Of a stretch of 64,000 nucleotides of DNA, positions 43,186 through 50,575 are shown in pieces. The translations under genes and the position numbers were made by a program. Position 1 is the first letter of the stretch, and each line of letters starts with the position of its first letter. Where the stretch lies: contig JAFSIC010000020.1 of the NCBI GenBank assembly GCA_017439985.1, forward strand, positions 1 through 64,000. The letters are read 5' to 3'. The stretch is from Oscillospiraceae bacterium. Lineage in GTDB: Bacteria; Bacillota; Clostridia; Oscillospirales; Ruminococcaceae. The notes beneath the pieces were generated by a model. The model was not told where the DNA came from. It ran no database searches and saw only the letters and a program-made list of their open reading frames with translations.

Positions 43186-43237
43186 TAAGAATTATTCTCA
43201 TTTTGCTATTGACAATCGTTCTCATTTGGGTTATACT
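43186..43237 (+). promoter_or_regulatory. Promoter with Fur/PerR-like boxes before dfx
   Basis: TTGACA (43209-43214) and TATACT (43232-43237) with a 17-base spacer are a strong promoter. TGACAATCGTTCTCA (43210-43224) overlaps the -35 and matches 12 of 14 defined places of the Fur box TGATAATNATTATCA. A second, TAAGAATTATTCTCA (43186-43200), matches 11. Both suggest Fur-family (Fur or PerR) repression of dfx by iron or peroxide. Confidence 0.65.
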
Positions 43238-43319
43238 ATAGTCAAAGAAACAGGAATTATTCCTACTAAAGAGTAGGATAAAATATTGTAAAAGGTTACT
43301 TGTAAAGGAGAATACGACT

Positions 43320-43700
43320 ATGACAAAAAAATTCTACAAATGCGAAATCTGCGGTAAAATTGCACAGGTTGAAACCGAAGGCCCAGGCAAAATGTTCTGC
43401 TGCGGCAAACCAATGGTTGAAATGAACGCGAACAGCACCGAAGCTGCTGTTGAAAAGCATATTCCGGAAGTAACTGTAAATGATAATGTTATCACTGCAG
43501 TAGTTGGTTCCGTGATCCACCCAATGACCGAAGCTCATTACATTGACTGGCTCTATCTGGAAACTGAAAAAGGCGGCCAGTTCGCTTATCTGAAACCGGA
43601 TGAAGAACCAAAAGCTGAATTCGTTCTGGCAGCAGGCGATAAAGCGAAAGCAGTTTATGCTTACTGCAACCTCCACGGTCTGTGGGTAAAAGAACTCTAA
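43320..43700 (+). CDS. dfx: Desulfoferrodoxin (superoxide reductase)
   Basis: A 126-residue cytoplasmic iron protein that reduces superoxide to hydrogen peroxide. Centre I is present with CEIC (Cys8, Cys11) and FCCGKP (Cys27, Cys28). Centre II is formed by the EKHIPEV loop (Glu-Lys-His), GSVIHPMTEAHYIDW and the C-terminal YCNLHGLW. All ligands are intact, so it is the two-centre type. AAAGGAG precedes the ATG. A strong promoter with Fur-like boxes lies before it, and the flavin reductase-rubredoxin gene follows 57 bases later and may feed it electrons. Confidence 0.95.
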   Translation: MTKKFYKCEICGKIAQVETEGPGKMFCCGKPMVEMNANSTEAAVEKHIPEVTVNDNVITAVVGSVIHPMTEAHYIDWLYLETEKGGQFAYLKPDEEPKAEFVLAAGDKAKAVYAYCNLHGLWVKEL

Positions 43701-43757
43701 TCCGTTCTTAAAATCAATACAAGAGGCAGCTTAATTTCTTGTAAGGGAGGACACAAC

Positions 43758-44390
43758 ATGAGTAACATTCTGAGAAAATTATCCTACGGCGTATATGCCG
43801 TACTGGCTATGGATGGCGAAAGGCCAACCGGCTGCATCGTGAACACCGTGTTCCAGATCAGCAGTCAGCCTGCTCTCATTGCCATCAGCATGAACAAGGA
43901 CAACTATACTTACGAAGTTCTGAAAAACACAGGTCGTTTCAGCGTTTCTATCCTGTCTGAAGACACCCGCCGCGAAGTGATCACCGATCTGGGCTTCCGC
44001 AGCGGCAGAGACACCAACAAACTGACCGATGTGGATTACTACATGCTGGATGGTCTGCCGGTTTTGAGAGAAGAATGCAGCGGCGTTTTCACCTGCGACA
44101 TTCGTTCCATGACCGATGCCGGTACTCATTTTGTGATCCTTGCAGAAGTGAAAGAATCTGCCAACGGTTCCGAAGTGGCTCCGATGACCTACAAATACTA
44201 TCACGAAGTGATCAAAGGCGGCGCACCAAAGAATGCACCGACCTATGTTCCGGAAGAAGTGGTTGCTGCTGAAGAACGCTATGTCTGCGATGTTTGCGGC
44301 TATGTTTACGAAGGCGATGTGACCAAGGAACCGGAGGACTTCCGCTGCCCGATGTGCGGTGTACTGAAATCCTATTTCAAAAAGAAATAG
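43758..44390 (+). CDS. Flavin reductase-like protein fused to rubredoxin (Hrb-type)
   Basis: A 210-residue redox protein. Residues about 1-160 form a flavin reductase-like FMN domain, with GCIVNTVFQISSQPALIAIS and FSVSILSEDTRREVI. The C-terminus (about 172-208) is a rubredoxin with YVCDVCGYVYEG and FRCPMCGVLKSYF (four Fe ligands). Such fusions, called high-molecular-weight rubredoxins, pass electrons to flavodiiron proteins or superoxide reductase. GGGAGG precedes the ATG. Its place behind dfx suggests a shared oxygen-defence operon; a terminator follows at 44438. Confidence 0.9.
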   Translation: MSNILRKLSYGVYAVLAMDGERPTGCIVNTVFQISSQPALIAISMNKDNYTYEVLKNTGRFSVSILSEDTRREVITDLGFRSGRDTNKLTDVDYYMLDGLPVLREECSGVFTCDIRSMTDAGTHFVILAEVKESANGSEVAPMTYKYYHEVIKGGAPKNAPTYVPEEVVAAEERYVCDVCGYVYEGDVTKEPEDFRCPMCGVLKSYFKKK

Positions 44391-44437
44391 CTTAAACATG
44401 GAGAAATATCCCTACTCCTTCCTTATACAATAAAAAG

Positions 44438-44472
44438 AGCGGCGTCTGCGTTGTGCAGGCGCCGCTTGTTTA
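44438..44472 (+). terminator. Terminator after the dfx unit
   Basis: AGCGGCGTCTGC (44438-44449) pairs with GCAGGCGCCGCT (44455-44466), followed by TGTTT. One mismatch. Confidence 0.8.
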
Positions 44473-44483
44473 CAGATAACAGA

Positions 44484-44512
44484 TGGACATTTGCTGCTGT
44501 TTGCGTTATACT
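44484..44512 (+). promoter_or_regulatory. Promoter of the coiled-coil gene
   Basis: TGGACA (44484-44489) and TATACT (44507-44512) with a 17-base spacer, 30 bases before the ATG at 44542. Confidence 0.6.
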
Positions 44513-44541
44513 AAAGGTGAGAAAACACAGGAGGTGCTGCA

Positions 44542-44862
44542 ATGGAATTGCTTTTGAACACACAGGAAGAACGCTGCCGCATGGAAGTGTATAATGAATA
44601 TTTGAAAAAGATCCCGGAGCTGCTGGTTCAGCTGGAAACCGTGGAGAAAATGTATGAAAAGGCTCTTCTTGAGGAGAAAATGCTGCAGGAGAAGGACGAA
44701 GAAAATGTTAGTGTCAACCTGTACAGCGAGCGCATTGCTCGAATCAAACGTCAGTGTGAAGAACGTGCTGCAGATATTCGCCAGCAGTGCTGCCTCATTA
44801 TGGAGCTGAAGGCGCAGATCGAGAATGAAAGCTCTGCTCTGCGTGCACTGATGTCGAAATAA
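44542..44862 (+). CDS. Small coiled-coil protein, unknown
   Basis: A 106-residue soluble, strongly helical protein, with heptad-like Leu/Glu/Lys patterns over most of its length: LVQLETVEKMYEKALLEE and RIARIKRQCEERAADIRQQ. It has no signal, membrane helix or known domain. GGAGG precedes the ATG, and the gene has its own promoter. It is the last ordinary chromosomal gene before tRNA-Pro. Confidence 0.6.
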   Translation: MELLLNTQEERCRMEVYNEYLKKIPELLVQLETVEKMYEKALLEEKMLQEKDEENVSVNLYSERIARIKRQCEERAADIRQQCCLIMELKAQIENESSALRALMSK

Positions 44863-44899
44863 GACGATGAATTTTGCAGGGGGAAGAGGGATCTTCTCC

Positions 44900-44928
44900 T
44901 TGCTTTTTTTCATAGAATGTGGTACAAT
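44900..44928 (+). promoter_or_regulatory. Promoter of tRNA-Pro
   Basis: TTGCTT (44900-44905) and TACAAT (44923-44928) with a 17-base spacer lie 14 bases before the tRNA. Confidence 0.6.
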
Positions 44929-44941
44929 ACACTTCACAAAT

Positions 44942-45017
44942 CTGGGTGTGGCGCAGTTGGTAGCGTGCTACCTTGGGGTGGTAGAGGTCGTGGGTTCAAG
45001 TCCCGTCACTCAGACCA
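44942..45017 (+). tRNA. tRNA-Pro (anticodon GGG)
   Basis: The acceptor CTGGGTG pairs with CACTCAG, and an encoded CCA ends it at 45017. The anticodon arm CTACC-TTGGGGT-GGTAG gives GGG, reading CCC. The T-loop GGTTCAAGTCC is intact. Its 3' end is a typical integration site, and AT-rich genes follow it. Confidence 0.95.
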
Positions 45018-45035
45018 TGTATATGAAACAGTTTA

Positions 45036-45073
45036 GATGCCATCGGAATTTTTCCGATGGCATCGCCCTTTTT
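45036..45073 (+). terminator. Terminator after tRNA-Pro
   Basis: GATGCCATCGGAA and TTCCGATGGCATC form a 13-bp perfect stem, followed by GCCCTTTTT. Confidence 0.9.
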
Positions 45074-45161
45074 CCGGAGTTTTTGACGATAATTTTTATT
45101 GTGCAACAGTAGATGAAAAAGGTGAAGTTCTGCTCGGTTTTCTTTATATGATAATAAAAAG

Positions 45162-45194
45162 TCGTCATTAACCATAAGTTGATGACGATTTTTT
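45162..45194 (+). terminator. Second hairpin downstream of tRNA-Pro
   Basis: TCGTCATTAAC (45162-45172) pairs with GTTGATGACGA (45178-45188) with one wobble, followed by a seven-base T-run. No gene lies directly before it, so it may be the relic of a lost transcript or a guard before the islet. Confidence 0.7.
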
Positions 45195-45340
45195 TGTTAT
45201 TGTGCTGAATTTGGTTGAGAAGTGTCCTAATTTGTAGTTTTAGAACGTTATATATTATAAGAAGTATTATAAATTTTAAGGATAATCAATATGAATTTAG
45301 TTTTTTGACAAAGTTACTTACATAGAAAGAAGGACGTTAT

Positions 45341-45775
45341 ATGAATGAAAATGAATTTTTAAAGGCATTGGTAAAAACTTGGGAGATTCATGATGAGGAA
45401 ATCTTATCTGAAACAAAAAATAAAATTGTTTGCTCATTCAATAAGTATTCCTCCCAGCACTTTTTGTATTTGAGATTTGCAATTATTAAACATTTGGAAA
45501 CAATGGATGTCGAACACCGACTGGCTTATATTGGAAGCAAGAAGGTAGCATATGATAGCTTGACAGACACTGCTCCGATTGCGTATATTATCTCGTTGTT
45601 ATCTACAGGATATTTAGGAAGCTTTCTGGCTCTGGATAATGTGGATTCTTTATCTAAATTTGTGGCAATAGTGGTATTTTTGACGCTTTTTGTCATTCAT
45701 GTTTTTATGTTAACATCACGCAAGCGTAAATTCATGAAGAGATTGTTGGACAGCATTGATATTTACTCAGTTTAA
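45341..45775 (+). CDS. Two-helix membrane protein of the TIR islet, unknown
   Basis: A 144-residue protein. An N-terminal soluble helical part (about 1-75, WEIHDEEILSETKNKIV) is followed by two membrane helices (about 78-98 and 103-124) and a basic tail, TSRKRKFMKRLL. GAAAGAAGGACG precedes the ATG. Codon use is AT-rich like its two neighbours and unlike the genes on both sides of the islet. No family is recognised. It is separated from the TIR gene by 99 bases, so it may be a partner or an independent gene. Two-helix proteins next to TIR proteins are often membrane effectors; that link is inferred. Confidence 0.5.
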   Translation: MNENEFLKALVKTWEIHDEEILSETKNKIVCSFNKYSSQHFLYLRFAIIKHLETMDVEHRLAYIGSKKVAYDSLTDTAPIAYIISLLSTGYLGSFLALDNVDSLSKFVAIVVFLTLFVIHVFMLTSRKRKFMKRLLDSIDIYSV

Positions 45776-45874
45776 ATAATTATATAGACTATCCTTATGC
45801 ATAACATATAGATGGCTCTAGAATAATCGATAAAGAATAGTTTAAAGACCATATTAAAAGAGAGGATGAAATAA

Positions 45875-46696
45875 ATGTATTCAAAATTCAACTACAAACC
45901 TTCACAAAAAATGATTAGGGAATTTTTAAAATTCAAGGATAAAGGTACTGACATTTACAGCAAATTCGAATTAGAATCAAGAAAGTGTTTGAAAGAATTT
46001 ATTAAGGAAAATGGTCATATTAATGGCGACGATATAAAAGATCATTGGTTCCAAGTCCAAAAAGCTGATATTTTTATTTCTCATTCTCATCAAAATTTAG
46101 AAGAAGTTAAGGCTTTTGCAGGTTGGTTACATGAAGAATTTGGTCTCAATGCGTTTATTGATTCATGCTCTTGGGGGTATTGTGATGATTTATTACGTGA
46201 AATTGATCAGAAATTTAGTTATAATGAAGCGTCAGGGCTATATGATTATAGATTAAGAAACTATACCACTAGTCATGTTCACACCATGTTATCATTAGCG
46301 TTAACAGAAATGATTGATAAATGTGAGTGTGTAATCTTTTTCAATACACCGGAGTCTATTAATATTAGTACAGCGATAGATGAAATCAGGAATGAGAAAC
46401 AAGTCACAATATCTCCATGGATTTACCATGAGCTTTCAATGGCTAGCATGGTGCAACAAACATTTCCTGAAAGATACCCTATTCCTATTTTAGAACATAG
46501 TGGTTATTTTTTGGCGAAATCCGATTTCAAGGTAGATTACGATGTTACAAAGTACCTGAATTCAATGAGTACATTGAGTGATGATATGTTAACGAAATGG
46601 AAAGATAATAATAGAAGAAAGGGTCCAGAAACACTTGATGATCTGTACAAAATTGCTCATCAAGAAAATAGCATAGGAGTTACATGTAATGGATAA
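45875..46696 (+). CDS. TIR-like domain protein, candidate defence gene
   Basis: A 273-residue protein. Residues about 1-60 are a helical part; a TIR-like fold follows (about 63-200): KADIFISHSHQNLEEVKAF, NAFIDSCSWG, then CECVIFFNTPE and the C-terminal half ISPWIYHELSMASM with Glu186 in the place of the catalytic Glu of NAD-splitting TIR proteins. Bacterial TIR proteins cut NAD or make a cyclic signal in phage defence; activity here is inferred only. The length and the long insertion (about 112-140) between the early and late strands are unusual for a plain TIR. AGAGAGGA precedes the ATG. It overlaps the membrane gene at 46689 by eight bases, so they are translated together. Confidence 0.7.
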   Translation: MYSKFNYKPSQKMIREFLKFKDKGTDIYSKFELESRKCLKEFIKENGHINGDDIKDHWFQVQKADIFISHSHQNLEEVKAFAGWLHEEFGLNAFIDSCSWGYCDDLLREIDQKFSYNEASGLYDYRLRNYTTSHVHTMLSLALTEMIDKCECVIFFNTPESINISTAIDEIRNEKQVTISPWIYHELSMASMVQQTFPERYPIPILEHSGYFLAKSDFKVDYDVTKYLNSMSTLSDDMLTKWKDNNRRKGPETLDDLYKIAHQENSIGVTCNG

Positions 46697-47180
46697 TGAA
46701 AAAGAAATCAGCAAGGAAGAATTGCATAAGGAAATAGATTTAATTCAGAGCTGTATTAATCGCATGGCGAATAACTCGTTTTTATTGAAGGGTTGGACTG
46801 TTTCGCTTATTGCAGTTATTCTTGCATTATCACCAGATGATATAGATGGTTTTGTAGTTACTGTTGCGGTATTTGTTACTACAGTATCTTTTTGGTATTT
46901 AGATGCTTTCTTTTTTAGAACTGAGCGCATGTACAGAAAAATGTATAATTGGGTTCTAAAGAATAGGGAGCAGGGGAATAAAAAATACCAGTATGATTTG
47001 AATCCACAAAGATTTGCCAATGAAGTTCCAAGTATTTGGAATACTATGAGATCGAATACTCTGAGTTTATTCTATGGTATGTTTTTGTTAGGTACATTGA
47101 TTATTCTGATGTATTACCTTTTTCCGTACTACAAAGGTTATATACTGACTGTTTGGAATTTTCTGAGTAATATGATCTGA
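46689..47180 (+). CDS. Three-helix membrane protein coupled to the TIR gene
   Basis: A 163-residue protein: a short N-terminal helix with QSCINRMANNSFLLKGW, then membrane helices at about 32-47, 54-76 and 125-144, with a loop rich in charged residues (80-115) between the last two. The MANNSFLLKGW motif before the first helix recalls a widespread small membrane family, found near TIR and other defence genes; that memory is not checked. It overlaps the TIR gene, so it is the likely effector or anchor of a two-gene unit. A terminator follows at 47190. Confidence 0.6.
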   Translation: MDNEKEISKEELHKEIDLIQSCINRMANNSFLLKGWTVSLIAVILALSPDDIDGFVVTVAVFVTTVSFWYLDAFFFRTERMYRKMYNWVLKNREQGNKKYQYDLNPQRFANEVPSIWNTMRSNTLSLFYGMFLLGTLIILMYYLFPYYKGYILTVWNFLSNMI

Positions 47181-47189
47181 TGAAAATGA

Positions 47190-47236
47190 AAAATATTCCT
47201 CTATGGCGTACAAACCATGGAGGAATATTTTATTTT
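47190..47236 (+). terminator. Terminator after the TIR islet
   Basis: AAATATTCCTCTATGG (47191-47206) and CCATGGAGGAATATTT (47215-47230) form a 16-bp stem with one wobble, then TATTTT. It marks the end of the AT-rich islet. Confidence 0.9.
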
Positions 47237-47250
47237 AAGGAGGTCCACAA

Positions 47251-47802
47251 ATGCAAACAATAAACCCAGAAAACCTAAGACACCTGTCACACAAAGAAGG
47301 TCTCATTCTGCAGGGTTGCGGAGGAGATATTCAGAAGTGGTTAGATGGAATCAACGATCTTCTGCAGGACAATGGAATTCTGCTGTACGGAGATCGCTTT
47401 AAGGAGGTGTCAGTATTCAGACACAATGAGTGTACCAATCTGCTCTTTGACTTCGACGGAGTTCGGCTGGATATCGAAAAGCTCGCCATATGGCGACTAC
47501 AGACATATAGTCAGTTTGGAGGAACCTGACTCAGCGATTACGTAGAGAACCAGCTGGGAGGTTTCGTAGAACATCAGAAAGAAAAGCCGGATTGTCATCT
47601 CATTGGTCAGGATGGAAACATCTTTAATCTCATCGGGATTGCATCCCGTACTCTGCGGCAAAATGGTCAGGCAGAGGAGGCAAAAGAAATGCAAAGAAGA
47701 ATCACAGGAGGTGATTGCCGCAGTTACTGCGATGCTCTTGGAATCATCGGTGAGTATGTTAACATTACCGGTCCGGAAGAAGAGATGGAACAAACACTTT
47801 GA
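47251..47802 (+). pseudogene. ICE cargo protein interrupted by an in-frame TGA
   Basis: The frame codes for 92 residues from ATG 47251 (MQTINPENLRHLSHKEG) to a TGA at 47527-47529, then continues without change of frame for another 90 residues to TGA 47800-47802. The junction reads QFGGT-stop-LSDYVENQLGG. The two halves are similar in composition, and the second half has no ATG near its start and no ribosome site. A single TGG-to-TGA change at a Trp codon explains this best. The protein looks soluble and helical, with no known domain. TTAAGGAGG precedes the ATG. It lies directly upstream of a DUF4314 gene. Readthrough or a sequence error are other explanations. Confidence 0.7.
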
Positions 47803-47817
47803 AGGAGATGAGAAGCC

Positions 47818-48087
47818 ATGAGTCATCTGAAAAGACAGCAGGTAGAGTACTGTAAAGAAAGTTATCCGCCGGGAACGAGAATTCTGTTAATCCACATGGG
47901 CAGTGATCCAAGACCCGTGGAAGATGACATGAAGGGAACCGTTCGTTGTGTAGACGATATAGGTACCATCCATTGTGACTTCGACAATGGGCGCAGGCTT
48001 GGAATTATCCCAAAAGAAGATTTATTCCGTAAGCTGACAGAAACAGAACTGCTGCAGGAAGAGGAAGGAGGAATGAAGTTACAGTAG
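47818..48087 (+). CDS. DUF4314 protein
   Basis: An 89-residue soluble protein. The core, PPGTRILLIHMG, MKGTVRCVDDIGTIHCDFDNGRRLGII, is that of DUF4314, a small SH3-like domain of unknown role that is common in Gram-positive conjugative elements. GAAGGAG precedes the ATG. It is 15 bases after the TGA-interrupted gene, and a terminator follows at 48103. Confidence 0.75.
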   Translation: MSHLKRQQVEYCKESYPPGTRILLIHMGSDPRPVEDDMKGTVRCVDDIGTIHCDFDNGRRLGIIPKEDLFRKLTETELLQEEEGGMKLQ

Positions 48088-48102
48088 AATACATGAATGG
48101 AA

Positions 48103-48133
48103 GCCGTTCTCATTAAGAGAATGGCATTTTTTA
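48103..48133 (+). terminator. Terminator after DUF4314
   Basis: GCCGTTCTC (48103-48111) and GAGAATGGC (48117-48125) pair around ATTAA, with one wobble and a T-run behind. Confidence 0.75.
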
Positions 48134-48155
48134 TGTCCTATTTTAAGAAGGAGGA

Positions 48156-49127
48156 ATGCCTATCAAACCATTTATCCCATGGGTAGGCGGCAAGACGGCC
48201 CTTCGGCCAACCTTGTACCGCCTGTTCCCAAACAACTATAACCGGTTGGTGGAGGTGTTCGGTGGTGGAGCAGCTGTTATTTTCGGACGCAAATCGGACA
48301 GCTGTGAGGAGATTTATAATGACTTTAACGGAAACTTGGTCAATCTGTTTCGCTGTGTCAGAGACAGACCGATGGCTCTCATGAGAGAACTGCGTTTCCT
48401 GCCCTTGAACTCGCGGGACGAATTCTATGAACTGCGGGATTTTCTGCGGCAGAAAGAACCGGATGAAGACCTGTATTTTAGCGAGGAATTGGCATTGTGC
48501 CAGCAGTATTTTCCACTGCTGGAGGCACAGGAACTGCAGGAGCTTATGGTGAATCAGTCGGCAGCAAGAGATGTCCGCAGAGCAGCAGCTTTCTACAAGG
48601 TCATTCGTTACAGCTATGCCGGAGGCGGCAGTTCTTTTGGAGGAAAGCCTGTAGATATCCGTAATGCTCTGAACCTCATCTGGCTTTGTTCCCGCAGACT
48701 GTCCAAGGTGGTCATTGAAAATCAGAGCTATGAAACCATCATTCCAAGATACGACAGGGAAGGAACGCTGTTATATCTGGACCCGCCGTATTATGAAGCT
48801 GAATGTTATGAGGTCGGCTTTGGACTGGAGGATCACAGAAAGCTGCAGCAGCTTCTCCGGAACTGTAAATGCTATGTGATGTTGTCCTACAATGACCATC
48901 CATTCATTCGGGAACTGTATCAGGGCTTCTGGATTTATTCTGTCAAACGGCTCAATAATCTGGCACAGCGATATGATGCAGGAAGCGAGTATGCCGAACT
49001 CATCATCACTAACTACGACCCAAGAGAACACCCAAAGGACCAACAGCTCAGTCTGTTCCAACAGACTGAAGAAAACATTTGTGAATGTACTCTGATTGCG
49101 GAAGGTGGACCGAGGCTACAGTCGTGA
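48156..49127 (+). CDS. DNA adenine N6-methyltransferase (Dam/D12 class), orphan
   Basis: A 323-residue methyltransferase that would place a methyl group on adenine N6 in a short DNA site. The SAM motif is FIPWVGGKTALRP (near the start) and the catalytic motif is LYLDPPYYEAECYE (about residue 206-219), in the Dam-like alpha order. EVFGGGAAVIF and VMLSYNDHPFI add to the fit. The recognition site is not readable. GGAGG stands only about one base before the ATG, an unusually short distance. No restriction enzyme is nearby, so it is an orphan methylase of the conjugative element, perhaps for escape from host restriction. Confidence 0.85.
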   Translation: MPIKPFIPWVGGKTALRPTLYRLFPNNYNRLVEVFGGGAAVIFGRKSDSCEEIYNDFNGNLVNLFRCVRDRPMALMRELRFLPLNSRDEFYELRDFLRQKEPDEDLYFSEELALCQQYFPLLEAQELQELMVNQSAARDVRRAAAFYKVIRYSYAGGGSSFGGKPVDIRNALNLIWLCSRRLSKVVIENQSYETIIPRYDREGTLLYLDPPYYEAECYEVGFGLEDHRKLQQLLRNCKCYVMLSYNDHPFIRELYQGFWIYSVKRLNNLAQRYDAGSEYAELIITNYDPREHPKDQQLSLFQQTEENICECTLIAEGGPRLQS

Positions 49128-49238
49128 TTGAGATTAAATTTTACAAAGACGAAAATTATATTTCGCGACACGAGGTTTGAAATTATCTGAAATTAAAACG
49201 CGAAACAGCAACCGCAGGCACTGCGGGGGAGGAAGGAT

Positions 49239-49523
49239 TTGAAAAAAGAATTCTATCAAATCATTGACAGTAGAGGCAGAGTGTATTTACCGAAGCAGCT
49301 GAAAGATGTGCTCGAACTCAATAATGGCGACATTATCAAGTGGACTTTGAAGGATCAGCAGCTTCAGTTACAGAAGGTCTTGCTAATTGAAGTAGGCGAT
49401 CAATCAGAAGATGCACTGGAAGCCTATGTTTCGGCAGTACTGCCTACTCTATCAAGAGATCGGCAACTTGCCTTAGCTGCTCAATTATTGAAACAGATTA
49501 ACAGGGAGGATCAGAAGCAATGA
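49239..49523 (+). CDS. AbrB-like transition-state regulator
   Basis: A 94-residue protein. An N-terminal swapped-hairpin AbrB domain (about 1-48) has IIDSRGRVYLPKQLKDVL, ELNNGDIIKWTL. The C-terminal half is helical (YVSAVLPTLSRDRQLALA). The start is TTG at 49239 behind GGGGAGGA; no ATG is available. It would bind DNA as a dimer and may control the element's surface-protein genes, with which it overlaps by four bases (49520). This is a prediction from position. Confidence 0.75.
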   Translation: MKKEFYQIIDSRGRVYLPKQLKDVLELNNGDIIKWTLKDQQLQLQKVLLIEVGDQSEDALEAYVSAVLPTLSRDRQLALAAQLLKQINREDQKQ

Positions 49524-50575
49524 AGAAAACAATGGTAGCCATCGTGGCAGCAGCTTTGATACTGAGCCTTAGTGTTGGAGCCTATGCCAGCGACCAGGTA
49601 CAAACCGTCATTGAAAGCGAAGAAAACAGCACAAGCATCAGTATTGTCGATATTACGCCAAGAGAGGAAGAGAACGAAATCCATGAAAAAGCACAAAGAA
49701 ACTACACCGTGGGTAGCTTCTACCCCATCGAAATCCAAACCGCCGAAGACAACGGATACCGGCTGTTGGTCAAATCCTTCCTGGTGCCGCAAGACACCGA
49801 TCCACAGACGCTCATCGAGGAAGAATTAGTCCGCAGAGGTGTGGAGTATCAGGTATCAGACATCCTGAGAAAGGAACTGGAAGGCAGTACCGAGACAAAG
49901 GAAGTAAGCCAAAGCGTTGCAGTCACCACAGACAGCGCGGAAAAAGAGAAGCTTCTGAGCAGTTTTGCTCCCTCCATTCAGTATGATGAAAATGGATTCA
50001 TTGGCACTTTGACATTGGATGTGGATTCCATCAGCAGCGAAGTGGCAGAACAGGAAAGCTACTCCTATGTACTGAAAGATACCAAGGAATTTACGAATCT
50101 TCAGCGAAACGATCCGTACTATATTCCAAAAAGTAGTGAGAAGAACGGTGTTCCCCTGGAACTAAAGGATATTCAGTGGACTCCTATGGCGAGTGCTGCA
50201 GAGAACAGCGATGTGCCATCCATGTACAATGCGACAGCTGTGTATTCCGGTACCGCTTGGGGCAGCAAAGCCAGTGAATACCTGGTAACCGCGAATTATA
50301 GTGGGGAGGTGAGTAAAGTGACAGAGGGAGAAGTGCTATACAGCATCGTCTATGAAGAAATCCCTGAAATCATCGAGGTCAGCACATTCCCATGGGATAA
50401 AGTTCTCATGATTTCTGCTGTTCTTCTGCTTATGGCAGGACTGGCGGTAGGTACGGTGTGGCTCCTGAAATCAGACCTGTTTAGGAAGCAGAAAAAAGAT
50501 CAGTACGTGGAGCAGAAAACCATGGATTTGCCGGACATGCTCAGAGAAATGGACAGAGGATTGGAGGAAGAGTAA
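49520..50575 (+). CDS. Exported membrane protein before the sortase gene
   Basis: A 351-residue protein with a signal peptide (1-23, ending VGAYAS), a large extracellular part, and a C-terminal helix (about 296-315) followed by a charged cytoplasmic tail with MDLPDMLREMDRGLEEE. It has a beta-rich outer domain with YTVGSFYPIEIQTAEDNGYRLLV and no known family. It overlaps the AbrB gene and shares the TAATG junction with the sortase, so it is part of the same operon; a role in placing the surface protein is inferred. Confidence 0.65.
   Translation: MKKTMVAIVAAALILSLSVGAYASDQVQTVIESEENSTSISIVDITPREEENEIHEKAQRNYTVGSFYPIEIQTAEDNGYRLLVKSFLVPQDTDPQTLIEEELVRRGVEYQVSDILRKELEGSTETKEVSQSVAVTTDSAEKEKLLSSFAPSIQYDENGFIGTLTLDVDSISSEVAEQESYSYVLKDTKEFTNLQRNDPYYIPKSSEKNGVPLELKDIQWTPMASAAENSDVPSMYNATAVYSGTAWGSKASEYLVTANYSGEVSKVTEGEVLYSIVYEEIPEIIEVSTFPWDKVLMISAVLLLMAGLAVGTVWLLKSDLFRKQKKDQYVEQKTMDLPDMLREMDRGLEEE

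Larger units (their letters stand above)
45018..45340. other. 323-base non-coding spacer at the start of the islet
   Basis: It holds two hairpin terminators (45036-45073 and 45162-45194) and then AT-rich sequence up to the 45341 gene. AAAGAAGGACG-type sequence provides the ribosome site of that gene. No gene or repeat of the tRNA 3' end is seen in the spacer. Composition changes from mixed to AT-rich around 45110. Confidence 0.6.

Noticed and set aside
47527..47529. TGA as selenocysteine or other recoding
   Set aside because: No SECIS-like hairpin or Cys homologue context is seen after it, and the place fits Trp. TGA is used as a stop nearby.
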